Positions 1-11,622 of a DNA stretch of 64,000 bases are shown here, piece by piece; position 1 is the first letter of the stretch, and each line of letters begins with the position of its first letter. Below the pieces are notes generated by a model. It saw only the letters and a program-made list of their open reading frames with translations, did no database searches and was not told the DNA's origin. Source of the DNA: Pleurostoma richardsiae (Eukaryota; Ascomycota; Sordariomycetes; Calosphaeriales; Pleurostomataceae). Both the position numbers and the translations under genes were made by a program. The stretch lies in assembly GCA_030052745.1 (NCBI GenBank), contig JANBVO010000030.1, forward strand, positions 1 through 64,000, given 5' to 3'.

Positions 1-1569
1 TGGTCATCTCGCGATCCGACGTGTGTGGGGGAATGAAAAAAAGTGGGGGGCGAACACGAGCTTGCAATAGACAGTATTTAAAGATGCATCCGTGCACGCC
101 CAATCATGGCTATTGTGGCACCGCGGCGGTGCACGCTTGTTCCTCTATCCGAACGGCTTCCTGCCAATCCTGACGTTTTCCTCCACACCGTTGACATCTC
201 GATACACCCAAAAGACACACAAGAATTACACCTGATCTTCAGACTCGTCGCTATTAACGTCGTATTTCCTCCCTCCAACTTCCTGACCGCACATGTTTCC
301 TTCGCCGACACTCAATCATACTGGTGCCTTTGCCACCTTCTGGCCGAGATTCTCATGATGTCCACAGATAACGAGATGTACGGTACACGTGCACGCCCGG
401 ATCGAAGCCGTTCCGACTTGGAAGCTAATCTCTCGCTATTGATGCTGTGGCGAACCACATTGACATAGCTGCTTGCGGAGGCACTTGTGCGCTCTTAGGA
501 TCTTCCCGATTCTCGCTTGCGCTGGATTTGGACACCCTTTGCCGCCTTGTGAGGTTCCGGTCCCTTTCACAGTCTACCACGCTTCCTGTTGTGCTCAGTA
601 GTCCCGCCAGGTTGTCTTAGATACACGTGCGAGGCTTCTCTGCAATGATCCTTAATGCCGGAATCCTCGATACGTCAAGTTCGTCGCGGCCCTGTGCGGC
701 TTCCTGCTAGTTCAAGCGGTCCTAAGGAGGGAAGCAGTCTTATTCGCCGCTATTTTGTCACTTGCTGAATAGCTGTTACACCATGCGGTACAAGCAACCG
801 CACAGAGTTATTTCCAGGAGACAGCGTTCCTGCGTCAGACTCGTGCTCTGTGGAGGACGTGTTGCAACTGACCTCCGCTTACGTATGCTTCCGAACTCCT
901 TTACATTGCTTGGGACTACCGAGTACAGCGCGACTTTCCACCCCGGAGCCGTTTGAATGCGAGGCGTGATCATGGAACCTGGGACTGCCCTAATGCACGG
1001 TCTGTGAAAGAAGACATGACACAGGCCTTCCAGATTGGCCAGCTCGCTTCGCATCGGACGTCGCTGTTATCACACCTTGTTCTGACAATCCTCCTCTCCT
1101 TGATAAAATTTGGTGTCAAATCTCGAGCACTTCATTCGCATTGTCCACGAGCCAAACCTCAAGTATCGCCCGTTGGAATCTCGGTGCCCCGGGAAATAGT
1201 CGCACGACGTTTCGGTTCAGTGATGCTATGGAGACTTCATTCGGACCACGACAGCAGAGCCAAACCGAGAGACACCATGCAGGAGGTCATGTTCAGGATA
1301 TGGTAATCTAAAGACTGCGAACAGCACCAACTTACGGGCCCGATTCTTGTCCTCTGGTAAGACGCTGTCTAGTTGGAGGAATTGTTTCCGCGCGAATAGA
1401 CGTGGCTGTCTTGTACAATGTCGACACGTCCGAGAAGGTGCCCGCAATGGAGAAGAGCGGAAAGCACGCCTTGCTGGTACCAGAGCCCTTGATCACTCTC
1501 CCAGTAACGTTACTACCAACTACCCTGCTCTCAGCTATTCTTCGCACCTCATCCTCCAATGTGTCCCGG
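1..1569. other. gene-poor stretch
   Basis: I see no convincing gene here. Open frames are short, overlap on both strands, and carry no recognisable domain or plausible intron structure. The stretch lies just downstream of the broken esterase gene on the minus strand. Confidence 0.5.
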
Positions 1570-2489
1570 TTAACCTTCAATTGCACTCAGCAGCGGTTGT
1601 ATCCAAGAGTCTGTAGTCTTCTCGTTGCCCCTGTCGTTGGGACGCCCGCCGTCCACGGTGTCAGTCGCATCATTGAAGCCTGTGAAACAGTCGACGACCG
1701 TTATGGGGTTCGCTGTGAAATTCTTCGACGCCGCCCATCCTGGGATTGCTTTGTTGAGAGAAGCGATCCTCTGGGCGCACTCTGGGCAGATTGGAGGGTT
1801 CATGGGAATGATTTGAGCAATCTACCTCATGATGTCAGTCTTTTATTCTGATATCTGGCCGGAAGTGTTGTACGTAAAGCGTCAGGGGCTTGATGAATGC
1901 TGCGCCCCTCCTAAGTACTAGATGTCTGTTGTTCTGAGCCCATAGGACCCCTAGAGAAAGGTGCAAGCAGCGGCGTTTCTAACCAAGATCTTCATTGTCA
2001 ACTTGCTCGCCCGCATTTGGTTGACCAGCGTGCCCAATGCCGCGGTGATGTTCTCGACGGGCTTCCCGCTCCAACACTGGTTGGTGCCGAGGTGCATCAT
2101 CACAACGTTCGGCCGCGCCTGCGCCAGCTAGCGGGGGAGTTGGTTGTTGGACACGATGGCGGTCGCCAGCCCGCCACCGTGGCCCTCGTTCGCACCGTCA
2201 TAGATGAATCCACATCCCTGTGCCGGTTGCGTGCCGACGAACTTGGTGTTGGTGACGTTGGCTGCCTGGAGCTTCCTCCATATCAGGGCACGCCAACAGC
2301 CCTGGCGCGCACGTGTCAGCGTCAACAGCAGTTCCTGAGTCTCATTTAGAGCTGACGAGGAGCGAGATTCGCCGGACTACCTGTAATGGAATCGCCTAGT
2401 GGCATGATTCGTACGGGGTCCTGGTCTGTGGCAAGGACGTAAAGATTGAGGGCGGCAAGGAGGGCCGTAACCCTAGGCGCGATGATCAT
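1570..2489 (-). pseudogene. broken SGNH/GDSL esterase (acetylesterase-like)
   Basis: Read on the minus strand, the start at 2489 gives a hydrophobic leader (MIIAPRVTALLAALNLYVLA) followed by the SGNH block I motif MPLGDSIT with the nucleophile Ser. Then come GCWRALIWRKLQ, the N-K-F-V-G block, DGANEGHGG and block III HLGTNQCW. After a likely intron (about 1988-1827, GTTAGA...GTAG) come IAQIIPMNP and the C-terminal PNDRGNEK. A first intron probably interrupts the frame after ITGSP, apparently with a GC donor. Two lesions mark it as dead: the codon after SNNQLPR is TAG where relatives have Trp, and the catalytic block that normally reads DGVHPND reads DGGRPND, so the catalytic His is replaced by Arg. 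The stop equals a C-to-T change at a CpA on the plus strand, which is compatible with RIP, but one site proves nothing. The family is extracellular esterases acting on acetylated cell-wall carbohydrates; the exact substrate is unknown. Confidence 0.75.
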
Positions 2490-3555
2490 CTTGCTGTCTG
2501 TCTTCTTAACTGCATCAGTTCAGAAGTCATGCTGGAGTGCACCCCTGTGTTTCGTTCATGTTAAGAAACAAAATTTGGAGACATTTTAACAGTCTGTCTC
2601 TCTGAGGCTCTCTGAGGCTGGTAAGAGTCGTGATACGACATCGCCCTAGGCCAGCGGACTAGGGGCGCGGCCTGCTTGGCATCGAAGGTATGGCCTGGCA
2701 TGTCGGGAGGATTTTACATTGAGTGTGTCGATATCATACGGAAGTTCCGTACCGGCTGCGATCCGGATATTGCTCGCTATCTTGGGCTTGTGATTGGGGC
2801 TCGCCCGTACCGGACAACCACCCTCCGCGGTTGCGCGGCTTAAGGAGAGCCGCAAGTGCTCGTAGCAGCTCGGCATATTGCCCGAGTCTTCTGACTTCCC
2901 TAAGTTCAACTGTGAGAGGAATCCTTCCGTAGCTGTGCTGTCAAGAGGAATTATTCATCGGCAATCTTGACATTGATCGTGGTTCTATCGCTTTGAGGAT
3001 CGCTGTGCGTGGAATGCTTGCCTTCCACTATGCAGCCCCATACCGTTGATGTCGACGATCTACTCCAAATACATTCACCAACAAGTTACCTCGAACAAAT
3101 ACTTCAGGTAGATACAATTCTATAGCATGTACCTTCTCTCATGTTGGAGGTACGTGGCTACTGCCAGCGACCCATCTCCGGGAGGCGGCCGGACGCGGCG
3201 CCGGACGACGGACACCGTTGGCCGGATTCCTTGCGTATGCTGCCGGAGTGGGGACCGGAGAGACGGTCTTACGGGATGTCTGAGATCCCAGAGGCTCGCT
3301 TGAGCCCCGCCAATGGAATGTTTCAGGGAGCGACGGTGCCATCGATTAGCGCAGGACACGGCGAATAAAACTGGTTTTACTGCGTTGATCGCCCCCTGTG
3401 AGCCCTCACGTGGGCCTGGTCCTAGCGGGTTTACTTAGCGCCACCATCGCGGGACTTCTGGCGAGGGTGCTGCGACCTCCGCCAGACGTGATATCATCGC
3501 TCAATTCCGTCAGAGACGACTCTCCGGGGCTCCTGTCCTCGTCAGTTAGGCCGAG
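2490..3555. other. intergenic, esterase remnant to channel gene
   Basis: Upstream of both the broken esterase (minus) and the cation channel (plus), so it would hold both promoters. A short tandem repeat of CTCTGAGG lies near 2600. No coding region is recognised. Confidence 0.4.
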
Positions 3556-6075
3556 ATGTCTCCCCTACGCGTCAAATCGCGTCCCATGTCAGGCGTTGAC
3601 CAGCCTCTGCGGACTCCTTCGCCGTTTGCTGCTCGGAACGAAAGCGTCATGCTGCCCGACATCTACCAGGACGATTCGTTCCGCGTTGTGGTCAAGAAGC
3701 TCTCCATGTCCGTTTCTCACCATCGATCTGGGCATCTGACAGGTGCCCAGATAGTCTCTATGGCTCACAGGCTGACACGACTTGCAGCTATTTCGCGAGT
3801 GTCATCACGCTGCCAAGCACCTTTGAGCAGCTGCGGACCACCTCTGCTGGAGATTCCCTCCGCGTCCTGGTGGACCACCTGAGCCGGGAGTGCACCAATC
3901 CTGCCATCGTCAACGCCTTGCTGTATGTTTTTCATAGTTCAAGAACCGGGGTCTACTCACTGGCGTTCTGGGGCGTCCAATTGCTAAACAAACAATAGGG
4001 CGCTGAAGTGGCACTATGGTGCCGCCAGCGATGACAAGAGCTTGAACGAGGCCCGCGCCAATGCCTGTGAGATTGTGGCGTGGAGGTTCCTCACGCACCT
4101 GAGCGAGCGGGAGGTTGTCGACTACTGCCTCTACGAGATCCCAGACACAGAGTCCGACGATGCTGAGAACGGTCGTGGTAACGACGAGGAAAACGGCCTC
4201 CAGGAGCCCGACGAGCACAGTGCGCTGCTAACCCAGGTATGGGCTGGTACCGCGGGCTCTGGCTCGGCGAAAAGCGGACGCGAGCGATCGGGAAGCAGCA
4301 AGAGGTCTCAATTGATCTCGTCTCTCTCCCGCTTGACCATGAGCATGAGGCAGGATGATGACGAGGATGACGACGACGAAGAAGACCCCACTTCGCCCTT
4401 CATTAGCCTCAACGCCTTGGAGATCGCGGCTATCGCGGACGCGAAGCGGTTCATCAGCCAGCATGTCGTCCAGAAGATCATTACCGGTATCTGGAACGGA
4501 GACATTATCTTCTGGGATAAGCTCTCGGTCGACTCGGTCAAGCGGCCACGCTTCTACAACAAGCACAACGCAGACCCCTTCTCGCGTCTCCGCGTCCCCA
4601 AGTATCTCAAGAGCTTTGAGGTCGTCTTCTTCACCGTGTTTCTATGCCTTTACTACGCCGTCCTCGTGGAGCGAAATCCCGACAAGATCTCCACCGTCGA
4701 GGTCTTGCTGTACGTCTGGTTCGCGGCGTTCTGCTACGACGAGCTGAGCGAGTGGATTGACGCGGGCTCGATATTCTACGCCGCTGATGTCTGGAACATC
4801 TTCGATGTGATCATGATATTGATTGGCATCATCTTTGTTGTCATGCGTAGGTGGGCGTCTGCCTTTGCCGTGAGGAGTTTTGCTTACTCTCGACCCAGGA
4901 ATCGTCGGACTATCCAATGGAGACGAGGAACTGATCGAGCTATCTTTCGATGTGCTGTCCCTCGAGGCTCTCTTCATGGTCCCCAGAATTTGCTCGATTC
5001 TCAGTCTAAGTCCATACTGGGGCGTAAGTTGTCCTGCCATAGATGGTGCAGCCTGGACAGAGAGCTAAGCTTGGCACCTATACAGACCCTCATCCCTTGC
5101 TTGAAGCAGATGCTACAAGACTTCGTGAAGTTCATGTAAGGCGCTCTCCAAGGATTATGTCGCTCTCCTTGTCGCTCATTGCTCCTGCTCCTCATATACA
5201 CGTCTCCGGCACAGGCTGACTGCATCCCCCATAGGGTCCTTGTCGTGATCATCTATCTCGGCTTTCTCACCACCTTCACACTCGTCGGCCGCAAAAAATT
5301 CAACCTCGCCCACATGAGTATGATATTATTGAAGATCTTCTTCGGCTCGAGTTATGTCGGTTTTGACATCATGGATGAGATTGACCCCATCTTCGGCCCG
5401 CCCTTGATGATCATCTTCGTAACCCTAAGCTCTATTTTGCTGGTCGGCTCTCTCACTGGTATGCTCAGCAACAGTTTTTCGCGCGTCATCAGCCACGCCA
5501 GGGAGGAATATCTCTACGTATACAGCGTCTACGTGCTTGAGGCGTCCACCAGCAACCGACTGACTCACTTCTACCCGCCCTTCAACCTCCTCGCTCTCAT
5601 CATCTTCCGTCCGCTGCGTCTCTTCCTCCCGTCGGACAACAAGTTCCGCGCCGCCCGCATCGTCCTCCTTAAGGCGACGCACCTCCCCATCGTCGGCGTC
5701 ATCATGCTCTACGAGCTCATCGCTGGCAGGATCAACAGGGACGACGAGTTCAGTGGCTTCAAGGGGCCACGGCAGCAGCAAATCCCGGCTCATCAGGGCG
5801 GTATGCTCGGTGGCAGTACCCCTAGAAAAGGTCGCCACCGGCCTCCGTCGTCGCAGTATCAGCTCCGCTCGCCGAACCCGCAGGGCATGAGCTCCTCCAC
5901 CGAGGCCCTGCCGCGGCCGATGACGGCGTCGGCGGTGGCCGCGTCGCAGGGGGACGACGTGGAGGCCTCGGACACAGACATGCGCATCGTGGAGCTGACG
6001 GCCAAGATCGACAGGCTGACGGATCTGGTGCTCACTTTACAGGCTCAGTCTATGGGCAAGGTGAGCCTATCCTGA
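3556..6075 (+). CDS. YVC1: YVC1-type TRP-like vacuolar cation channel
   Basis: Six exons are inferred: 3556-3707, 3788-3922, 3999-4846, 4899-5023, 5086-5135 and 5235-6075, totalling 717 codons. The protein matches the fungal Yvc1 layout. A cytosolic N-terminal part contains NALLALKWHYGAAS and EIVAWRFLTHLSEREV. Six or so membrane segments start at about residue 300 (SFEVVFFTVFLCLYYAVLV), a pore-like loop GSSYVGF lies near residue 475, and the last helix (LLVGSLTGMLSNSF) leads into a cytosolic tail ending in a short coiled coil. A run of Asp/Glu lies at about residues 213-226, ahead of the membrane domain. In yeast the family releases Ca2+ and other cations from the vacuole in response to osmotic stress and Ca2+; vacuolar location here is inferred. 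The first donor (GTCCGT) is weak but gives a frame-consistent join (KKLSIYFASV). Confidence 0.9.
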
Positions 6076-6811
6076 GGCCCAACAACAGCGTGCTGCCTTG
6101 AGACGCGAGCTCGTCGAGGAATTTGCCGCGTCACAAAGCATGGGAGTTGGTCCAAGTTCAGCATTTTATGTTTTGCCATCCACCCTGTACCCTTTTGCTA
6201 TTGGCAATGTATCTTAAAAAGTGACATAAAGCTACCGAGTCCGAGATATTTAATGGCGTTCCTGTCTGACCTGATCCTCTATCCTACTGGTCCCCTATCC
6301 TACCTAGGTACTTTTCTACTCCTCTATCCCAAGTATCTTCTTGTACCCTCAGAGCCTATTTATACCCTAAACATAGCCAAGATACTTAACAATAATTTGG
6401 TAGGTTGTAGGGTATGTCACAAGTCCAAAGTGAAACCCGTGTGTCCTTGGCGTTCATGTCAACGGTATTATCTCTAGGATTTCATGGGACTGATATAGTA
6501 TCACTGTGTTACATACTACGCTACCCACGCTGGTTTGAACCTCGTAACCAACGTTTAGCCAAAGCCTATACTTGCTGCACCTCCTTAAAGTCTCCGTGCC
6601 CAACTTCTGCTTCCGCTCAAGTTTCTTCTCGCTTCCACATCGTCCGTGTCTCTTTGGTGTTCGTGCCGACAGTACCAGCATTGTGTTGTCCTGAGTTGAG
6701 GAATCCCGGTCGCCCACCATGAGACCGTTTCTGTACAGCGACGTTACGGACGAGTTGATGAGCAAGAAACCACTCCTGCTACTTGACCGCGCCACGCTGC
6801 CCGTCTGCTAA
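6076..6811. other. intergenic, TACCTAGGTA palindrome
   Basis: 3' region of the channel gene. It contains the perfect palindrome TACCTAGGTA at 6301-6310 inside CT-rich low-complexity sequence. A minus-strand GGTTCAAACC near 6535 resembles a tRNA B box, but no tRNA fold surrounds it. Confidence 0.4.
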
Positions 6812-7753
6812 ATGAACCACCTTCTCGCCGCAGACAAGACCAGCATCAAGTCCAAAAGCCAAACCTTCCTCCCACCAGAGCTGTGGCGCCTTATATTCCA
6901 GCACGTAACCCCGAGCAGTCAGCCTCGTGGGCACCTCCTGGTCCAGGCGTGCGCCGTAAGGAGGGGGCCGGGTTCCTTGACCCTCTGCTGCGTCCGCACA
7001 GAGGACTATCCCTACAGAGGGATGACTCCACTCTTCAAGGTACAACATGATCGTAGGCGAGGCTAGCCCCCTCTTCCCTTCTCAAGCTTCCCTATGGAAA
7101 TCGTCATCGTCCAGCTCCCCGGCCCTGAGAACGTCTTTGAGATCCCCTTGCAGGCCTGCCCGACAGAATTCAGTTGCCTCTACTGGGACTTCACCATCTC
7201 GGAAGCTAGTTTCCACCTCGGCACTCGCTGTCCAGTGTGCTCCAGCACCCCGTGCGGATCTCTTGCTGCAGCTCCGAATCGGTCGATCTGTCCCCATGTC
7301 CATCCCTTCTGGATAATACACTCCTTTCTTAGGGCGGGCCTTTAGATTCTGATATATAGAGGAAGCACTAACGTGTATTCATGTTCCTGCGCCGTCCCAT
7401 GGACGTAGACCACTTGGCTCGAAGAAGAGCGGCTTGAGATGAGTCGGCATCTGGAGACGTTCGACTACTGCCCTGGTTCCCTAACCCATTCAGACCTGGC
7501 CTCCATACAGCGCAGGTCATTTCCGTTGTCAAAAGTGAGGGGACGGTGGGTATATTGTTCTATGGCCGACCGTGGGTGGAGGATCACAGTCTACCTTGAG
7601 TCGGACCCCGGTGAACTTCGACCGCTTGGAAGAGTCGGTCGGACAATAACTACATGTTGCCCCCTGAAGATGTCGTGTTTCCGAGACAGGCAGTCACGCC
7701 CAAGGAAAGATGCAGCGCTGATCATCGGACGACGCAGCTGCGGGATTCGGTAG
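6812..7753 (+). pseudogene. degenerate F-box-like gene
   Basis: The frame from 6812 contains FLPPELWRLIFQHV, a good F-box core (substrate adaptor of SCF ubiquitin ligases). Further on, in other frames, are pieces that look like the body of a fungal F-box protein: FSCLYWDFTISEASFHL near 7165 and LETFDYCPGSLTHSDLA near 7450. The pieces are separated by stop codons and frame changes that ordinary short introns do not remove. I therefore read it as a decayed gene, not an expressed one. No leucine-rich repeats or other partner domain could be made out. Alternative: a real gene with several introns that I could not place. Confidence 0.35.
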
Positions 7754-7992
7754 CGCTACCCCCAAGATTGCTGCTGGCGAGGTGGCCAAGGGAGGCCGGA
7801 GAAGCGTAAGATTGCTTAGTGATCGGGAAGTCATCGGCAGCCAGGATATAGAACGAGTAGCAGCGAGTATGGCAGGAATTGGCATTATTGTTTAAGTCTG
7901 TCCACAGCAACGATGGCACATTAAGTCGGCCCGGTTACATTCACTCTACTTGCTAAGGGATCTTGACGTGTCTCCGTTCTATTGTCCAACCA

Positions 7993-10360
7993 CTACCGGA
8001 GGCGTATCTCACCTACTTCCGACCCAAGGCCCTCCAAAGCCTCCCCGTTCATGATGCCGTGGATATACGCGTCTCCCACAAGAAAACAGAGCTTACCCCG
8101 CCGCCGGACGACAAATGGCGCGTCACAACCGTGCAATATGACTACTTCATCTCCTCTCTGGGTTGATAACGGCACGAGCCCGACATAGCCTCTGGCGGTG
8201 ACGCACATGTGGTAGTGGTTAGCAGTGAACGCGAAGCTCCGCAGGTACCGCGCGCTCTCCGGAGGCCCGGAGTCGGCTGGGGTCCATCCGAGCATTGCCC
8301 TGCTAGCCAAGAAGCCGTAGAACGAGAGCAGGAGGTCGTGGCCGCTCCTCAGAGCAAACCACCCCGCGAGACCGACAGCTGTCAGGATGACCACGGTGTG
8401 GAGTATTTGCACGGATAGAATGATGGCGAGGCTTCCAATGCCGAAGTAGAGGGAGAGCTGGCGCATGCCCACCAGCCCCCCTACGATGAGGACATACCAC
8501 TTCATGGACAGAAGCCTGATTATGGGCACGATGATGGGTACGCTGACTAGGAGCAAGACAGCGATGCCTAGGAGGGCGAACCCGAGTTGGCTATTGGTTC
8601 TATGTCGAAGCGCTCGGTACTCCGCAAAGAACTCCGGGGGCGGCCGCTGGCCTTCGTGCGTGCGGTTGGCGATCATCGTACGCCAGACGACCTCCTCGTG
8701 TGATTCTCCCGTGGGATACGTCGGGACCATCTCGCGCACGACGTTCTCGTAGATAGTGGGGTTCATCAGCAGGCGACCGGGCAGCAGCGTGTGCACGATG
8801 TCCACCGGAACCCCCTTCAGGACGAGGACGTCGGCGTCGTCGTCGTCGATGCGGTACTCGAAGGGCGTGTCGAGCGCCGCGTGGTAAATGGCGAACTCCT
8901 CATCGACCTCCTCGCCTTTGGCCCTTGCCTTGTTCCTGAACGAGTTCGTCAGCTTGCAGAAGCCGATACGTCTGTCGCGTAGGTCCGTCTCGCTGATCCA
9001 GTCCGGCACCCAGAACGGGACAGAGGCGGGGACTCGACTCGAGGCCGGCCGCAACCCCGCGCTGGAGAGGACTTCGGGGCCTCGGCCGCGCTTGAGCAGA
9101 GCTGCGGTGAATCTTTTCAAAGCCGCCTTCAGAGTCTCCTCGTCAGAGGACTCTTCGGGATAGATCGCCGTGAAGTCCTCGTCGTCCCCGCCCTCGAACA
9201 GCGCCCGCAGCGCGTACAGCCGGTCCACCGGCTTCGTGGCCAGGAAGTTGGCAGTCGAGTGGGCGAGGTCCAAGATATCTGGGCGCGAGTCTATGGAAGA
9301 CCTTCCCCTCAGCGACGTTCTGCAGCATCCTCCACCCCATTAGCCTCTCGTACTCGTTGATGGCATCGAGGTCCCGCCGAATGGGGATCCGGTCGCCGCG
9401 CATGCCGCGCCGCTCCAGCTCCGCCGCGGGCCTCGCCTTGTCGTCGGTCAGGCTGAGGATGATGTACGCAGGCGACATGTACCCCCGCGCGCGCACCCGC
9501 AGGTTGGCGATGGTGTGCAGCGCGATCGCGCCCTCGTTGGCGAGCCGGAACGCCTCGAGGCGGCCCGCGCCCGCGACGCCGGCCCCGAACCCGGCGAAGA
9601 TGATGCGGCGGCTGTCCGAGTACACCTTGGCGGCGAGGTAGAGCTTCTTCCAGTCGATCTCTCGGGACCCGCAGAGGACCACGATCTCGGCGGCGTAGAC
9701 GAATTCCTGGATGACCCAGACGCGGCGGAACCAGGGCCGGCGCCAGAGGGCTCGCAGCGCCTCCCAGCTGGGGTCCGTCGGTGGCGGGAGCACCATGCCC
9801 CTCTCCAGTGCGAGCTCGTAGCCGCCGTGGCCGGCAGTGTTGAGATTCTCATCCAGGTACTCGGAGTAGTCCGCGAGCTTCTCCAGCAGGGCGATGCCCA
9901 GGTCGCTGTTGTCGGCCTCTGGGCCGAGGTAGACTAGGACACGCTGCGCGATGCGGTATATGTCCGGCATGAGCCGTATCTGGTCCTCCTTCTCCCGGGA
10001 GTTGCTGTCGACTTGGTCGATGCAGATGGCGTCCGCCCAGAGCAAACGGTCGCGGTCCGGGAGGATGAGCTGTTTCAGGACGCCATAGAGGGCAGCGGTG
10101 ACGGGCAAGACAGCCTGCTCGTCGTCGACTGTGACATGGTAAGGAGTTGCGGCATCGCTGCCCCAGTGATAGGATATTGCTTCATAGCTCGTATCATACT
10201 CTAGGGAAGCTCGTGTGTCCTTTCTCGCCGGTATGAACGTTGGATTTTTGAGTGTTGTGTGGATGATTCTTCCCCGCAACGGCTGGTCTGGGCGGCCTTG
10301 ATGAAGCAGGAACAAACGGATGTCTCCTTTCTCCAGTTCTCTGTACTCGTATCGTTCCAT
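7993..10360 (-). CDS. HET-domain protein with membrane-spanning insert
   Basis: Starts at 10360 (MERYEYRELEKGDIRLF). The HET domain (heterokaryon incompatibility, a TIR-related fold used in fungal self/non-self recognition and cell death) spans about residues 55-230, with YEAISYHWG, LLWADAICIDQ, MPDIYRIAQRVLVYLG and PWFRRVWVIQE. Then comes the usual DLAHSTANFLATKPVDRLYAL block. After the HET part there are about four hydrophobic segments (around residues 585-680: LLGIAVLLLVSVPIIVP; LSLYFGIGSLAIIL; VVILTAVGLAGWFAL). A C-terminal module, GYVGLVPLSTQRGDEVVILHG, is typical of the end of HET proteins. The two halves lie in different frames, which meet at a run of four C on the plus strand (9305-9308). 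No intron of workable size explains it, so this is either a real 1-base frameshift or a sequence error. Confidence 0.8.
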
Positions 10361-10676
10361 AACAGCTGATGATGGTTCCAACCAGAGGAGAATGCTCCAA
10401 CCTGGGAGAAGTGACAGAGCCGACAGAGCCCGTGGTTTCTTATACGGTTTGGGGATCTTGGCACTCAGCTGCAATGCAGGCTGCCTGCAGGCTGAGCCCC
10501 GGAAGCTGCAGGCCTAGCGCCCAACTCGGTGCCCAGCTCAGCCTCAGTTAGGCGCATTTAAGGGAACCGATAGCGCTCTCTGCTCGTGAACTTTTTGCCT
10601 ATGTGTACGTGGTGTACAAAACAACGGCTCAATTATCGATAGTGGAGAGCTGTGCACCTAGCTATGATGCTATGTT
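10361..10676. other. intergenic, HET upstream and hydrolase downstream
   Basis: Upstream region of the HET gene and 3' region of the hydrolase gene, both on the minus strand. It contains a small imperfect GCAGGCTGCCTGCAGGCT repeat near 10477. No coding region is seen. Confidence 0.4.
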
Positions 10677-11622
10677 CTATATTCCGAACTGCTTATTGAA
10701 CCACTCGATGCAATGGTCCTCCGCGGCGGCAGCCTGCTTTGCCACGTCCTCGTACACCGGATCGGCCCGCACGCAAAAGCCATGCCCACAATTGGGATAT
10801 ATCCGGACCTCTCCCTTTTGACCCTCGGGTTTGTTCTCGACAATCTCCTTGATCTGCGCGACCTTGTCAAGTGGGACGTGTGAGTCTTTATCCCCAATAG
10901 CGAAAGCCATTGGGAGCGTGATGTCCTCGACTTCTTGGGGCAAAACCAGGAGGCTGGGATGACCCGTGAATCCAGCATCGAACAGTGGCCTCCCATCGAC
11001 CTTGTTGTCTTCCGAATCTGAGGCCAGCAGGACGACGTGCTTCCCACCCCAGCAGAATCCGGCTGCACCGATAGGCAGTTGCGGCTCGCTTTGGCGGAGT
11101 GCCTTGAAGAATGACTTGACCCGCGGATGACTTGCTGGGATACGATTCGTGAAGTACCAGGGCACGCCCGTCCAGACCAGGCTTGGGATCTGGCGACTGA
11201 ACTTGGATGTCAGCGTCGGCGGTGTCAAGCAGGACAGGAAGGCTCATGGGAGGAAACTTGCAGTTTGGAGAATATGCTGGACTGTCCTTCTAGCACCCGC
11301 ATACTGTCAAGCGCCCACACCGGAGCCGAGAAGCCTAATAGACAGCGTCAGCTCAGAGGTTCGCTATTGTTATTTCTCGCTTACCGGCCATGAAGTCGGG
11401 CAAGTACACCCGGTAGTGCCCCTTCTCGGCGTAATGGTCCGCGAGGAGTTTGTTGTTGACGAAGACCCAGCCGAACGCATCCGGCACGATCACGATGATC
11501 CCCTTGACGGCCCGACCCTCGGGCGGCTCGCTGACGTAGGTGTCGAGGTCATGCAGCTTGATGATTTTGCCCTTCGGGGTGCCCTCGTGAATTGAGCCCT
11601 TGAAGCAATCTGGGCACGCCAT
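10677..11622 (-). CDS. dienelactone hydrolase family protein
   Basis: Start at 11622 (MACPDCFKGSIHEG, a typical fungal DLH beginning). Exon 1 ends in YLPDFMAG at 11385 with a clean GTAAGC donor, and exon 2 begins at 11334. A second, less certain intron precedes FSRQIPSLVW. The alpha/beta-hydrolase catalytic set is visible: nucleophile Cys in GAAGFCWGGKH, Asp in AIGDKDSHVP and His in NCGHGFCVR. The family hydrolyses dienelactones and other small esters, often in aromatic compound breakdown, in the cytosol. The physiological substrate here is unknown. It lies between the HET gene and an amadoriase, neither of which suggests a pathway. Confidence 0.85.

Noticed and set aside
4355-4747. Ser/Thr/Arg-rich plus-strand frame inside the channel gene
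   Set aside because: It is a shifted-frame shadow of the acidic and membrane-coding exon of the YVC1-type channel.
6525-6560. B-box-like GGTTCAAACC on the minus strand
   Set aside because: No D arm, anticodon arm or acceptor stem can be drawn around it, so it is not a tRNA.
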